A stretch of DNA of 64,000 nucleotides. Source: Nymphaea colorata (Eukaryota > Streptophyta > Magnoliopsida > Nymphaeales > Nymphaeaceae). This document shows, in pieces, positions 48,401 through 59,347 of the stretch (its first letter is position 1; each line of letters starts with the position of its first letter). The notes under the pieces were generated by a model. That model made no database searches, had not been told where the DNA came from, and worked only from the letters and a program-made list of their open reading frames with translations. The DNA is taken from positions 14,187,858-14,251,857 of the forward strand of contig NC_045144.1 in the NCBI RefSeq assembly GCF_008831285.2, in the 5' to 3' direction. A program made the translations under genes and the position numbers.

Positions 48401-51400
48401 TCTACAACAGTACTACTCAAAGGGTCTCTCTTGTTGGCCTAATAGGTGAATTCACATACAGTCATGGAATTTTCGATAATACACAAAATTTCTAGGGATT
48501 TTGCATATCAGCCTTGGTGCTATTTGCTATATTGACCACATCTTGTATTTGAAATTTTGAATAACTTTACCTTTTCATTAACCCTATGCAAAGTAGTTCC
48601 TGACATTACCATCTGTCACTCATCCTTAAAAAAACCTAAGCAGAATAGGAAAAATGACTGTCCTGCTACTTTTATGAAAAAAACGAGTTTAATCCAGGAT
48701 TTTCTAGTTGAAAGACATACTTTTTAGTTTTTTCTCGTAAATTTTGTTCTAAAAGTCATTATCTTTATGTTCAAAAGTTTAGGAATAGACATAAAAGTCA
48801 TTCCTTTGCTAGATCAGATTTCATAAGAAAAAATCCTTTTACCAATTATTTTCAGACCTTCACAAATTTGCACATAAATAGAAATGTTTGTTTTGTTTAC
48901 GTATAGGTTATTAAAGGTCTTGATTGCATCAATATAGTTCGTTTTCTGAAAATGCTCATCATGTTAAGTCTTAACTAGAAAGTGCCAACAAAAAGGGGAG
49001 CAAAAGAAACTTCCTGGTGATTTAGGATTCATTTTTGCCAAGACATAACAAATTTGCTAAATAACATCATGTTTATTTGAAATAGGTTACCATCTAAAAA
49101 CATGTAATGGCGCCTGAAGGAAACGTAGAATCCTTTTCTCTCTTTCTTTTTTTTGGGAGGTGCCCAGTAATGGTTGAAAATTGAAGAAAAAAGGGTTACA
49201 AAACTCCTTTTTTCATTTACTGAACATGGTTAACTAAGGCATAAATACGAGGCATGAGGTACTACTGTCAAGAAGGGCCATTGTAAATTAGCATTGTCCA
49301 AGATGCATTTTATGTAATTTTTCCCAGATTGCTTTGCCATTGAATGCATTATCTACAAGTCAATAAAGGCCGGGCCCTGTACTAGAAGATCATCCAATGT
49401 GACCTATATAATCTAATTACTAATATCAATCCAAATGGACAATCACAAACTCTTCATGGCAGGATGTAATACTTCATTCTAAAGGGGACGTGAAGTTAGA
49501 AAGGAAATTAAAAAGCTTAATTGGTTTTACCAACTATTCTAAGAAGCATAACTTCATCTTGATGCCACCTTCTAAATGCAGTTACCATAAATACACATAT
49601 GACAATAGCAAAGCATCAGAGTTCAATTTATCTGAAATCCTGTTCTCATTGAAGCTGGCCCAACAAACCATCATCAAGCCATGTCAAGGATCCTTATTTG
49701 GTGTGATATGATATGGCAAATTATTGATATACATCTGTTAATGACATTTACCTTTTGTTACTATTGATGACTTATGGAGAATAGCTACAGTTTTTTTTTT
49801 TCTCCTTTTTGCTTCCTCTTTTGTGAGTAAATACATGCTTTACTGCTTAACCTCCTCGTTCTTCAAACATCCTGGACTAGGGAGCCACCTGATGGTTCAC
49901 CTTACTGACGTAGCTTTCTAATTGAATTTGTATTGGTTACAAAAAATCAGTTCAATGCTCTGTTAGTTCATCCTAAAGGATAAAGCTATGGATGTGAGAT
50001 ACTTTGCAATTCCAATTTTAAAATCAGCTTGTCTGAAATGCAAAATTTCCAGCTGCAGTTGACTCAATGCTTCTGCTTACTTCCATTCAAGCAAAACGGT
50101 TCTTGAGGGGACATAAGTTTACCCTATCTGTACCTTGAGATTCTTTGAAGTTTATACCCAACAAAATTTCTTTTCACAACGTCACAGTTTTTCAAGTTGT
50201 GTTCATGCCTTACTTTGTAATAACTCATCTTTACTGGTTGATCTCTCAATTGTTTCCTTTCTTTAAAGTTTAAACTATGAATGCATTTTGGTTCCTCTTA
50301 CAAAAGTGTTAAACTGGATAGAACTAATGTCTAATAATTTATATAACAAAGAGCACGGCAGAATGCTGACCAACTACAATCCAGCTACCAGCAAGATTGA
50401 CCTTATTAGTGGCACACACTGATTCAACAATTAGACCTCTTCGAGTATGCTGAGTTGTTTATTTTAAAAAAGAATATGATAGAAAGAATTCGAGGTATGG
50501 TTCCTATCGACAAATTCTATTCAAGAAGCCCATGTTTCCATAGTAGTGTGACACTTTGAGGCTGATGAGATAGTTGCCAATCTAAACAGGTGTCTCGATT
50601 GACACAGGCTGCAGCAAAATATTCTTTGGCTTGTCAGGAAATATGCACTATTTAGCAGTTTGATTTTCTCCTACAATTTGTAACTTCAGTGCATGCATAC
50701 ACATGCACACACACAGAGGGAGAGAGCGAGAGAGAGATCACAATTCTGCATCTCCAGCTCACTGTCTGCATCTAGCGCACATTCATCTATCCATAGAAAC
50801 TGCAGGAAGCAAGCTCTCCAGCAACTCATCCAAAACAAGGTTGTTCTTGATTACAACCAACAGATATCACCTCTTCTGCAGACACCATAATGGCTTGCAT
50901 TTTATTCAAGTAACAACTAGGTCAAGAATGGGTTCATGAGAGACATAGTCAATTTAACTTCAAAATTTGATAATTATTGACAAACTAAGAAAATGAACTA
51001 ATTTTAGTTTCATATAAAATTATTTGTAAAACCACTAGCTTTTTCCTTTAGTCATTTATCCAAACTTAAGGAATAATATACACCTCTTGCAGTGGGAATA
51101 ACGAACGGAAAAAAAAATGTTCACAGCTCAAAAGCATAGTTGTAGCTAAATGTTCCATGTCAATTGCTAAAATGGCGGCTCAAAATATTGGCCTTCATGT
51201 TGTGGAATTTGTATCGTACATGATACACAGAGAGCATAAATCGTAAAATATCCAGTGAGATAGCATGCAACTGTCAAGGAAATAAACCTAAAAGTATTAT
51301 TGGCAACTGGAAAGACAACTAAATCCAGTTTTCCTCAGTTTTTTTCTCTTTTGAAGCAAATTTTGAAGGAGAAGAATAAAAAATGGCATGAATAATTCTA

Positions 51401-52144
51401 GCATTTGTATGCCGAGAATTGCAACTAAAAAACAAATTTATGATTGATGAAAAAGGCTCACTTTTGTGTTTCAATTATAGGAACACGGACAAGAATGAAT
51501 TCGCAGAACAGCTCCAAGATCTCATAAGCAGCCAGAAAATTCTCTTCGCGGATTACATGCTCCACCTACCAAAACAAAAACGCCCATTCGTAACGAGGCC
51601 TTGACACAACGTCAGCTCGCAAATTAGTCATCAACTAAAAAAGGAGAAGAAACCGTGGAAAGCCAAGAAGGAAACGAAATTTCTTCATGGGGAAGGATGA
51701 AATCGGAAGTCCACCCGAATCCGAGCGATGGCTTCTTGGCCAGTCTGCAGAAACTGAGCGATCTCCTTGCGCATCTGTTTGAGTTGAACCTGCCTCTTGT
51801 TTCTCAATAAATTGATACGAGAGATGGCCAATTTCAAAGCCGTCTTGCTATCAATCAGACACCACAAAAACGATCAACAAAGAATAAGATAAGAGAGAAC
51901 TGCAGAAAATAGCACAAAGATTCTTACTTCCATAGTTATCGATTGATACTTATGATTCTTATAGCAAAACAAGTAAAATTTAGGGATCGCCGGAAACAGA
52001 AGGCAAGTCATTTCTTTTTAAGACATCAGAGAAATTGAACAAACGAATTGAGAGAGCGCCAAGCAAGTGAAATTTAGAAATCGCCTGAAACAGAAGGAGA
52101 AGTGGTCTATCCAATTTCGAATGCAAAAATTTGTCTCGAAGAAT

Positions 52145-52182
<38 letters not shown>

Positions 52183-52235
52183 GACCATTTGGCGCCCAGA
52201 AGGCCTCGATTGAACAAAGAGTTGAGAAGCGACAT
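45426..52235 (-). CDS. IST1-like protein (ESCRT-III regulator), 6 exons
   Basis: Exons in minus order: 52235-52186, 51847-51715, 51565-51462, 46620-46449, 46360-46220, 45836-45426. All junctions are GT-AG and phases join, giving 336 residues. Start MSLLNSLFNRGLLG resembles the N terminus of plant IST1-like proteins. The IST1 domain covers about residues 14-175: KTALKLAISRINLLRNKR, QLKQMRKEIAQFL, QEAIARIR, VEHVIREENFLAAYEILELF, EAISSITFSAPRCSDLPEL, IKYGKEFVSAASELRP. The family binds VPS4 and CHMP/ESCRT-III on endosomes. Residues 154-200 contain HNLEWDPSVTEEEL, usual in plant members. The tail has an Ala-rich helix (AQAAIASAERATAAARAAA). The last exon has GTAAGA just before its stop, so an alternative downstream 3' exon is possible. 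Confidence 0.9.
46621..51461 (-). other. 4.84-kb intron 3 of the IST1-like gene
   Basis: It splits a lysine codon (phase 2) within the IST1 domain. It contains the 782-bp MITE at 46998-47779. The remaining sequence (47.8-51.4 kb) is AT-rich, with a short CA/GA tract near 50,690-50,735 and no coding signal. Confidence 0.85.
46998..47779. mobile_element. 782-bp hAT-type MITE with perfect 8-bp target duplication
   Basis: The left end TAGGGCTGCACACGAGCCGA and inverted right end TAGGGCTGCACAACGAGTCGA form terminal inverted repeats. GTGGAATG is duplicated exactly at 46990-46997 and 47780-47787. Subterminal regions are packed with GAGCTCGA/CTCGACTC words. The centre (47.27-47.60 kb) is purine-rich, with GGAGAAGAGAAAA and GGGAGGAAAGAAAAATGAGA repeated several times. 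The Lys/Glu-rich open frame across it is an artefact of that composition. Confidence 0.93.
52151..52180. repeat. (GA)n at the 5' splice site of IST1-like intron 1
   Basis: On the transcribed strand this is (CT)n beginning about 6 nt into intron 1, right after the donor GTCTATT. Confidence 0.9.
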
Positions 52236-52480
52236 CGTCGTCTCCTAACCAGACTCCAAGAGAGGAAGAGACAGGGGCCTTGTGGAAGTCCGACTGTCCG
52301 AGTCCAACACTGCAAATGTGAGCAAGCCGAGGCTGAGCTTTGAATTTAGACGGGCGTCTCGTTCTTTTCCTGGGGCTAAAAGTTTCCCTGTTCCTTGCTT
52401 CAACAAAAGCATGGGAAACTCCTGTGCTGAGAAAATATTATCACCTCTCAACAAATTTTTTTTTTTCATTGTTTTCCTCT

Positions 52481-52952
52481 ACGCCCTGTTTGGTTGGAGG
52501 GAAAGGAATGGAGAGAAAGGAAAGGAAAGGGAAGGGAAGGAAAGGAAAGAGGAAGGAAAGAGAAGGGAAGAGAATGAAAATAAGTGATTATAAAAGCTTG
52601 TTTGGATAAAAGTGAATGGAATGGAAAGGAAACGATGCAATTTATAATAATACCCTCAATAGTCAAAAGGTTGGGAGGCAGGAAGAAAAAAAACGTGGAG
52701 GGGTATTATGGGCAGTCAACACTTTTGCACTTACTCCATTTCATTTTCCTCCCAATCCATCCTATTTGGGAGGGATTAGATTTACACTATACAATTCTTT
52801 CCTTTCCTTTCCTTTTCTTTTCCTCCCCTCCCATCCAAACAGACTTTTTCTTTTTCCCTCCATTTCCCTCCTTTCTAATTAGCCAACCAAACACAGGAAG
52901 GATTACTCAATCCATCTCTTTCTCTCCCTTTCCTTCCAACCAAACAGGCCCT
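52481..52952. mobile_element. Foldback-type MITE, upstream of the IST1-like gene, with a nested pair
   Basis: The left end GCCCTGTTTGGTTGGAGGG and inverted right end GGGCCTGTTTGGTTGGAAGG form inverted repeats of at least 30 bp. A second, inner pair lies at about 52596 (GCTTGTTTGGAT) and 52843 (inverted GTCTGTTTGGAT), so two related elements may be nested. The outer left end is about 245 bp upstream of the IST1-like start codon, within its likely promoter. No clean target duplication was found. Confidence 0.72.
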
Positions 52953-53009
52953 AATCTTCATTTTACAAGGCTGAACGAGCATGCTTGCGGCGCGTTGAAA
53001 GCACGTGTT

Positions 53010-53275
53010 TACTTTGAATCCCAGCTATATTCTTTGTACAGGAATGGGCTCTATGTGCAAGTTTGAAACCCATGAGCTCACTACCGGTTACCATTTTAGC
53101 TATGTATCTTGAGGGCAAGGACACTGAGAGGCTCTAGTTTGAATCCCAGCTACATTGTCTTGTATTATAAAAGGAGTGGGTCTTACGTGCAAATTTGAAG
53201 CATACAGCGATCTCACTACTCAATATCATCGCAGCTATGTATCTTGGGGACAAGGAGAATGAGAGGCCCGAGCAG
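53010..53275. repeat. ~120-bp tandem duplication, tRNA-like words
   Basis: GAATCCCAGCTAYATT, then GGAGTGGGTCT/GGAATGGGCTCT, TGCAARTTTGAA, GAGCTCACTAC/GATCTCACTAC and AGCTATGTATCTTG occur twice in order. AGTTTGAATCCC resembles a tRNA B box, so a SINE origin is possible but there is no clear A box at the right distance. Confidence 0.55.
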
Positions 53276-54128
53276 TGGGATAACACTCTCCTTCACCTAA
53301 AATTGCAGTTTATGGCCTATGGAAAATAAAAGAAAGTTCCTTAATAAAGATTTTGACATGCATCCAAAAGTTTTTCATTAATTATTTCTCAATATTGCGA
53401 AAAAAAAAAGTCCACATGATCTATAAACTTTGCCTAAAAAATGTAATCCATATGATCTATAAACTTTGTGGATCAAGTTTAATCTGTGGAAGAAAAATCA
53501 AAGGCAAGATAGTCAATGACTCAAATCCGCCAAACTTAATGGGTTAGAAAATATGAATTTCTTTTTTTTTAATGATTTAAAGTGATTTGAAAACCATAAT
53601 GATATGGTATTAAAGCACAACTTTTCATAAAAAGGTTATGATGAACCCATTCATACCATCAAAATTATCTGAAGTGGTTATTTGTTTTCTTGATGACAAG
53701 AGTGGGAGACCAAGTTCTGTCCACCACCTCATGTATGCAATGAGCATATGTCGGGGGTGGACCATACTACATATATGTAAAGTTTCAGTATTGACCTTTA
53801 TGATAGAAAAGGTATATGTGCATATTCAATTGAATGCCGTTACATTGCATGGACGCATGACACGAAGAATTTGGACTATGTTCACCAATACATAACAATC
53901 TTTAGGATAATATTTTGTTTGATAAGATAAGAGCAATGAAGATGAAGAATGAGAAACTAAAGTTGTTCAATGATGAGATTCTAGGATAATATTTTGTTTG
54001 ATAGGGTAAGAGCAATGAAGAATGAGAAACGAAAGTTGTTCAATAATGACATACAACAGATTCTCCATAAACTTAGCACAACCCAACGGATTAGCATTAT
54101 CATAAGTGCTATCTCATTAACGTTACCA
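53276..54128. other. Spacer, no gene recognised
   Basis: Two near-identical ~55-bp stretches (AGGATAATATTTTGTTTGAT, then AGAGCAATGAAGA, AATGAGAAAC, AAAGTTGTTCAAT) lie at about 53906 and 53985. Small open frames show no domain. Confidence 0.45.
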
Positions 54129-54289
54129 TTAGAGGTCGTTTGATGACCACAGGACATGCAGAACAGGACACACATGTCCAGTTTAGCAGATTTTTTCATC
54201 AAACGTTGGGCACCGGACAGGCTGGCAGAACGGACGACTGAACGATAGTATAAATGATTCTTTTGTTCTATTTGTTCCCAGCTAACCCT

Positions 54290-54790
54290 CGGAACAGACT
54301 GGACAGAAACTCATCTCCCGCCCCCAACGACACCGACCCCAACCCCAACCCCGAGCCCTCGACGCATCTCCTTCTCCTCCACCTCCGCCCCCATCTCCTT
54401 CTTCTCCACCTCCGCCCCCATCTCCCCTGCCTTTCTCCTCTTCTCCGCCCCCGACTGACTTTCTCCTCCATCTCTGCCCTCGTCTATGCCCCCGAGCTGC
54501 CCGATTCCTGCAGGCGGACCAACCGTAGCTTCTGTTGCAGCCCAGCAACTCCTCAGCTTCCTCTTCTCCTCTCCTTAGCAAGAACAACAGCTCTCAGCAG
54601 CAGCGACTCATCCGCATCTCTGTCTAGGTTAGTCGCAGGCTGCTTCTCTCTTTCTTTCTCTCTGTTGTTTTCCTTTTCCCTGACCGTAGGCGTACTCCTT
54701 TTTCTTGCCCTTTTTCTATTGCCGGTTATCATTTGCAGGCCACCAGTAGACCAGCCGTAGCTTCCGTTGCAGCCCAGCAGTAGCTTCTCT
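54290..54790 (+). other. CT-rich leader-like stretch inside the 5.5-kb element
   Basis: The plus strand is C/T-rich, with CTCCACCTCCGCCCCCATCTC repeated in tandem at about 54379 and 54403. The Pro/Leu/Ser-rich open frame (54254-54760) has no domain and looks like untranslated leader, not protein. Confidence 0.5.
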
Positions 54791-56150
54791 TCGTGGTAAG
54801 GGCGTCCTCCTTTTTACAACAAAAATTATTCTATAATAGACAAGGTTTCATGACTATTGAGATTTTTTTTTTCGGTTGGTTCACATTGATATACTTCTAT
54901 TGTTAAATTTGTTAGTTGGAACTTGTTTGCTTTCAATGAAATGATATACATTGACCTGCTTGAAAGCCATGAACACAAGGAAAATTATCTTTCAATTGTT
55001 TATACTCAGAAATTGGAACAACCCAGGGGAGTCTGCATTTTGTTTAATAAATGTTAAACAAAATGTTTACTGAATTTACTGAATCAGACGCCTCAAATAT
55101 TTGAGGCTTTACTGAGGTAACGCCTCAAATATTCTATCAGCCACAAGAAATCTATCTGGGGATGGTTTTTCCTTGTTTAACTTCCTGGATCATCATCAAC
55201 AACCACATGATACATCATAGAAAAAGTCCCAAATTTCACGAATATCTGTTGTCTTTAGGTCAAAATGCCAACATGTGAGAAGTGCAGATCGCTGGGAGCT
55301 TGTTTTGGACACTCAAAATATTTCAGTAGTGGAACACAAAAAAAAAGCAGTTGAGATAGTTTTCTAATTTAGCAGGTCAAAAAGTAAGTTATGCTCACGG
55401 ACAGGGAGATCATCCATGTAAATGCGTCGCAGAACATGAACATATTATGCCAACATATGTAAAGTGTGCACCTTCGAAGCTAAAACAACAATGAACTTTG
55501 TATCTTGTCGTCACACACAGAGAGACATTCCATTTGCATAAAGATGATTGACCAAATCCTTGAATCAGAAGGAAAAGCAAATGAAAAAAAATTATTTTGA
55601 TTTAAGATTTGTCATCGATTGCTGATTTTAGGGGATTGGCCATTGCCATTTGCAACTGCAAAAGGCTCTAGGAGACGCTTTGAGAAGTCACATTATTATA
55701 CATGTTCAGACAAACCAAGGCCGTCTATGAGATTGTATCAAATGGGAAATGAGGCAACTTCTTGCTTCTTTGAATCATTTGATATCACTTTCGTAGCTCT
55801 TTTTCATTTTCGCAGTGGGGATAAATGAGCGATCTTAGGTGATAAAATAGAAGACTTGACCATTCAACCACCTCAGGCCACTCTGCACCCTGAGTTTTCC
55901 CAGGGTTTGCGCTTGTTCTCGGAGGGCATAGTGATTGGACTCATTCATGCTTTTTACTTCTCAAAGAAAAGTTTATTAGTTGTTCAGGTACATGGAGAGC
56001 TGCTTGTCATTGAAAGGAAAAGCACAAGTAATGAAGAAAAGATTTAAAGAAAACAAATTTCTCCAACTAATATCAGCTATACACCACTTCCACTTCAGCA
56101 CTTTGAAGCAGCATCCTTACCTTAACCAGTTGCTATTTTGGTGAAGTTCC
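54791..56150. other. Interior of the 5.5-kb element, no gene recognised
   Basis: An 18-bp palindrome GCCTCAAATATTTGAGGC lies at 55090-55107, with a half copy at 55121. Open frames at 55619-55828 and 55856-56047 (plus) show no domain I know. Confidence 0.4.
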
Positions 56151-57191
56151 CCTCATCCTCCATCTTGCTGTAAATGCCTGCATAGACAAATCTTAACTCT
56201 TCGCCACTAGGACATAAGATGCTGGACAATCCTCTATAATCTCACATCCATCGATACATCGAGAACCCTCACCTTTTTTTGGTGTTGTGTTGTACTTATG
56301 TGAACTTGGAGATGCCCTCACAGGCCTCAATGGTGTGCTCCTCATAGTCCCAGAAACTGAACTAGTGATAGGGCTATGACCAGCCACCCCAACACCATGA
56401 AGAGTGGGTCATTTGGCCCCAATGAGAGGCAAATGGGTTCTTTATTTGGCTCTTGACAGTCCATTATGCACTCAGGATCGACTTAAAAGAGCTGGCATCT
56501 CTGTCCAACAAATGTTTTCTGTGCAAGCAGAGGTCAGAATTTAATTTTCATATTATGCGGGAGTGTCAGGAAGTGGCAATAGCTCATATTAGTTGTCAAT
56601 AGCTCATATTAGTTGTTTCAGAAGCTTAATACTTGCCTGAACCACCGTCGAAAATGGAAAAGGCCTGGACTTCCTCAGGTTCACTTTCAGAGGTGCCTCC
56701 AGCACCCTTCAGGGTGGTGCAGTCTGGACCAATCCAACTGTTGCTCAAACACCAGCCTACAGTACCACCTAGTGTTCTGAGAACTACCATCAACTGAGAT
56801 GTCCATCGCCTCATACCTATAGAATGAATAGTTTCCATGCTGTAAATACTCAATATAACTATCGGCAAAACTCTCATCTGCACCTAATTTTACATCAGCC
56901 CCCATAAGCAGGCCCCTGTCTATTGACACATGCATGATCCCATGGTCATTTTCTGCATAACCTTTCGTCCTTTCATTCTCTTGATGCTTGATTAGCACAG
57001 GCTCGTTTCTACCTAACTTTAATGGGTCCCTGCACAGAGCAACTTGACTTACAGTTTCATTTAATGATTAAAATTTCATTTTGGTTCCATGGCTATCCAC
57101 GGTCTAATTTAGGCGTTTATCAAAATTTAGTTAAAGCAACTAAAAAAATTAAGGATAATCGTACACATAAGTTTGTGTGTGTGTGTATGTC

Positions 57192-57228
<37 letters not shown>

Positions 57229-57756
57229 AGGTAATTTTACCACTTTTAGATGATAAAGCAGCTGCACCATGTTCTTGTTCTTTTAAAGGATTCATTCATA
57301 TTCTCACTGAAGCCTGAACCTACTAGTATTCTGTTCAATTGTTTCTGGAATCATTTTACCTGCATGTTCTTCCTTCCAAGAACCCTTTGCATGCGATGAA
57401 TTTTGTCCTGTAAGTCTGGAAAGCAATCAGTCTCATTTGGCAGCAATTGAAGTATATTCTCCGATTCCACCACTCCTTTTCTTGCATACTCAGTTTGGCA
57501 TGAAAGCAACCTGCAAATACCATTCTTTATGGTCTCTTATAACCATAATCCTCCAGCTCTTAATGGTAAATTTCGCCATTTCTATCATAGTTTCAGCGAA
57601 TCTCAAACTACAAGAAGCAATTTGGGTAATATTTACGTTTTTAAGTTTGTATGTTAGTCCTATGGATGTCTTCAATACCACTGCAAACTGGCCTATACCA
57701 GTCAATTTGCTTCGACTTAGTAAATAATGTTCCGTTGGGGATTCTATAAGACACAT
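56150..57756 (-). pseudogene. Unidentified exon-like pieces on the minus strand
   Basis: Several stretches read like spliced exons in 5'-3' order. At 57756-57530 the residues include LTGIGQFAVVLKTSIGLTY. At 57480-57362 they include ENILQLLPNETDCF, PDLQDKIHRMQ and VLGRKNMQ, ending at a GTAAAA donor. At 56998-56780 they include LGADESFADSYIEYLQHGN and YSFYRYEAMDIS. At 56750-56640 they include GAGGTSESEPEEVQAFSIFD. At 56405-56250 they include HSPITSSVSGTMRSTPLRPV. I do not recognise the family. Frames change between pieces and stops occur, so this is probably part of a captured or decayed gene. Confidence 0.35.
57170..57230. repeat. (GT)n/(TA)n microsatellite
   Basis: GTGTGTGTGTAT, then TATATATATATA, then (GT)n in a row. 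Confidence 0.9.
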
Positions 57757-58349
57757 TCAACTCTTGAGGAATAACAAAAACATGCTCATGGTCAAATGTT
57801 TTAAACTAGACAACTGAATTCGACATGAAAAAGCTATCAAACGTAAAATGCTTTTGTTGTATCATTAGAAATTGAGTGTTTCTGTAAGATTTTGGTTTAT
57901 TTTGGGTACACATGTACAAAGGATGCCAATTTAGTTTAGATCTATCCCTAAATCTTCTGAAAATCTGATTCATCTCCAGGGTTGGTTACTTGGTTTTGTC
58001 GTTGCTTCTGTGCTTCTCTTCTAGTGAAACCTATTACATATTTCCTGCTGCTTTTGGGTGCATCTCTATGAGTGTTGATTCAATGTAGCGCAGTTCCCAC
58101 GTCCTGAATTTGGTAAATATAGGATCAGTTCACTTGTACTGTATTATAGTCACAGATTCACAATGGTTCTCCACTTGGTGATCAGATCTCCTAGCTGTTA
58201 ACACTTAATGCTTCTCCTGTATTACATTTTCATAGTAACAAATATGTAGGGCAACTAAAAGAATTTCATTTTGGTTCCATGGCTATCCACGATCTAATTT
58301 AGGCGTTTATCAAAATTTCATATTTCATTTTCTCTCTCTTATACTAGAT

Positions 58350-58369
58350 ACATACATACATACATACAT

Positions 58370-58434
<65 letters not shown>

Positions 58435-58436
58435 CA

Positions 58437-58498
<62 letters not shown>
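58350..58498. repeat. Compound (CATA)n/(TA)n microsatellite
   Basis: Alternating CATACATA and TATATA blocks, about 150 bp. The repetitive Tyr/Ile and Met/Tyr/Val/Cys open frames here are artefacts. Confidence 0.95.
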
Positions 58499-58501
<3 letters not shown>

Positions 58502-58675
58502 AGAGGATTGGAAGGTGTAACTTAGAAGGAAGAAGCATGTTGTCATCATTATTAGAAATGAGTTCTTTAAACTGCGTAGGTTCCTTCCTTTCGCCAGTCA
58601 CCAATATATTTTGATAAAAAAAAAATTCTCAGCTAACTCTAGCTCTGTTTCGGTGCTCCTTTTTGTTTTGGTCAG

Positions 58676-58829
58676 GGGTGATACTGCATACTGTAGTCTA
58701 GAGTGTAGGCAGCAGCAGATGAACATTGATGAGAAGAAGGAGAAGTGCTCGATGACATCCATGAAGAAGGAGGCAGCCCCTGCTGGGTCTGAGCCCTCCG
58801 GGAAAGGAGAAACAGTTGCTGCAGCATGA
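58676..58829 (+). pseudogene. Last exon of an FCS-like zinc finger (FLZ) gene
   Basis: After the acceptor TTTTGGTCAG the exon reads GDTAYCSLECRQQQMNIDEK, then KEKCSMTSMKKEAA, and a short Ala/Ser/Gly tail ending with TGA. FLZ (DUF581) proteins are plant SnRK1-interacting adaptors whose finger is split by an intron just before GDT. This exon supplies the second metal pair (YCSLEC). The first half (FLxxCxLCxxxL...DIYMYR) should be in the preceding exon, and I could not find it in the upstream 4.5 kb. The exon itself is intact, without stops. It lies inside the predicted 5.5-kb TIR element, so it is likely a captured fragment. If the element call is wrong, it could be the 3' end of a real host gene with a distant first exon. 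Confidence 0.8.
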
Positions 58830-59217
58830 TGATGTTGACGATGATCCACATTGTGTTCTATGGAATCTTAGATGATGATGATGATGACACATCGTTCTGC
58901 TGCCATTTCGAATGTTCTACCTTATAAATATGTCCTGTAAAGGGCAGCACTAGTTCTGGGGTTAAAGTGAAGTTAGGACTTGTTTTTAGAAAAAAAAAGT
59001 TGCAGAAATGAAGATTACTGGCCAAGAATTTTCCTTAGATGGGTATCCAATGTTCACACGAGTTTTGGGAGAAAAGAAGTGAAAAAGAAAAAGTGAAAAG
59101 AAAGTATAAGAACTTATTGTTATTGTCCTGGACTTCTTTCTTCTTCATGTAAAAAAATGGTAAAAAAAAACTTGGTTGTCTTGTACGGCTCTCTTCTTCC
59201 CTCTGTGAATGAAACTT

Positions 59218-59347
59218 CATTTTAAAGATCACCAGGAGCCATTGTTATGTATCTTTGCGTCCAGAAAGGTTTAGTTGGACATCATTTTAAAGATCACCAG
59301 GAGCCATTGTTATGTATCTTCGCGTCCAGAAAGGTTTAGTTGGACAT
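59218..59347. repeat. 65-bp tandem duplication
   Basis: CATTTTAAAGATCACCAGGA begins copies at 59218 and 59283. The two differ at one base (CTTTGCG versus CTTCGCG), so the duplication is recent. It lies in what would be downstream DNA of the FLZ exon. Confidence 0.95.

Noticed and set aside
53010-53275. Possible tRNA gene or SINE
   Set aside because: A B-box-like AGTTTGAATCCC is present, but no A box at the right spacing and no cloverleaf could be drawn; kept only as a tandem repeat.
54254-54760. Pro/Ser/Leu-rich 168-codon plus-strand frame
   Set aside because: CT-rich leader-like DNA with a tandem repeat; no domain and low complexity.
58325-58604. Tyr/Ile/Met/Cys-repeat frames
   Set aside because: Pure (CATA)n/(TA)n microsatellite translation.
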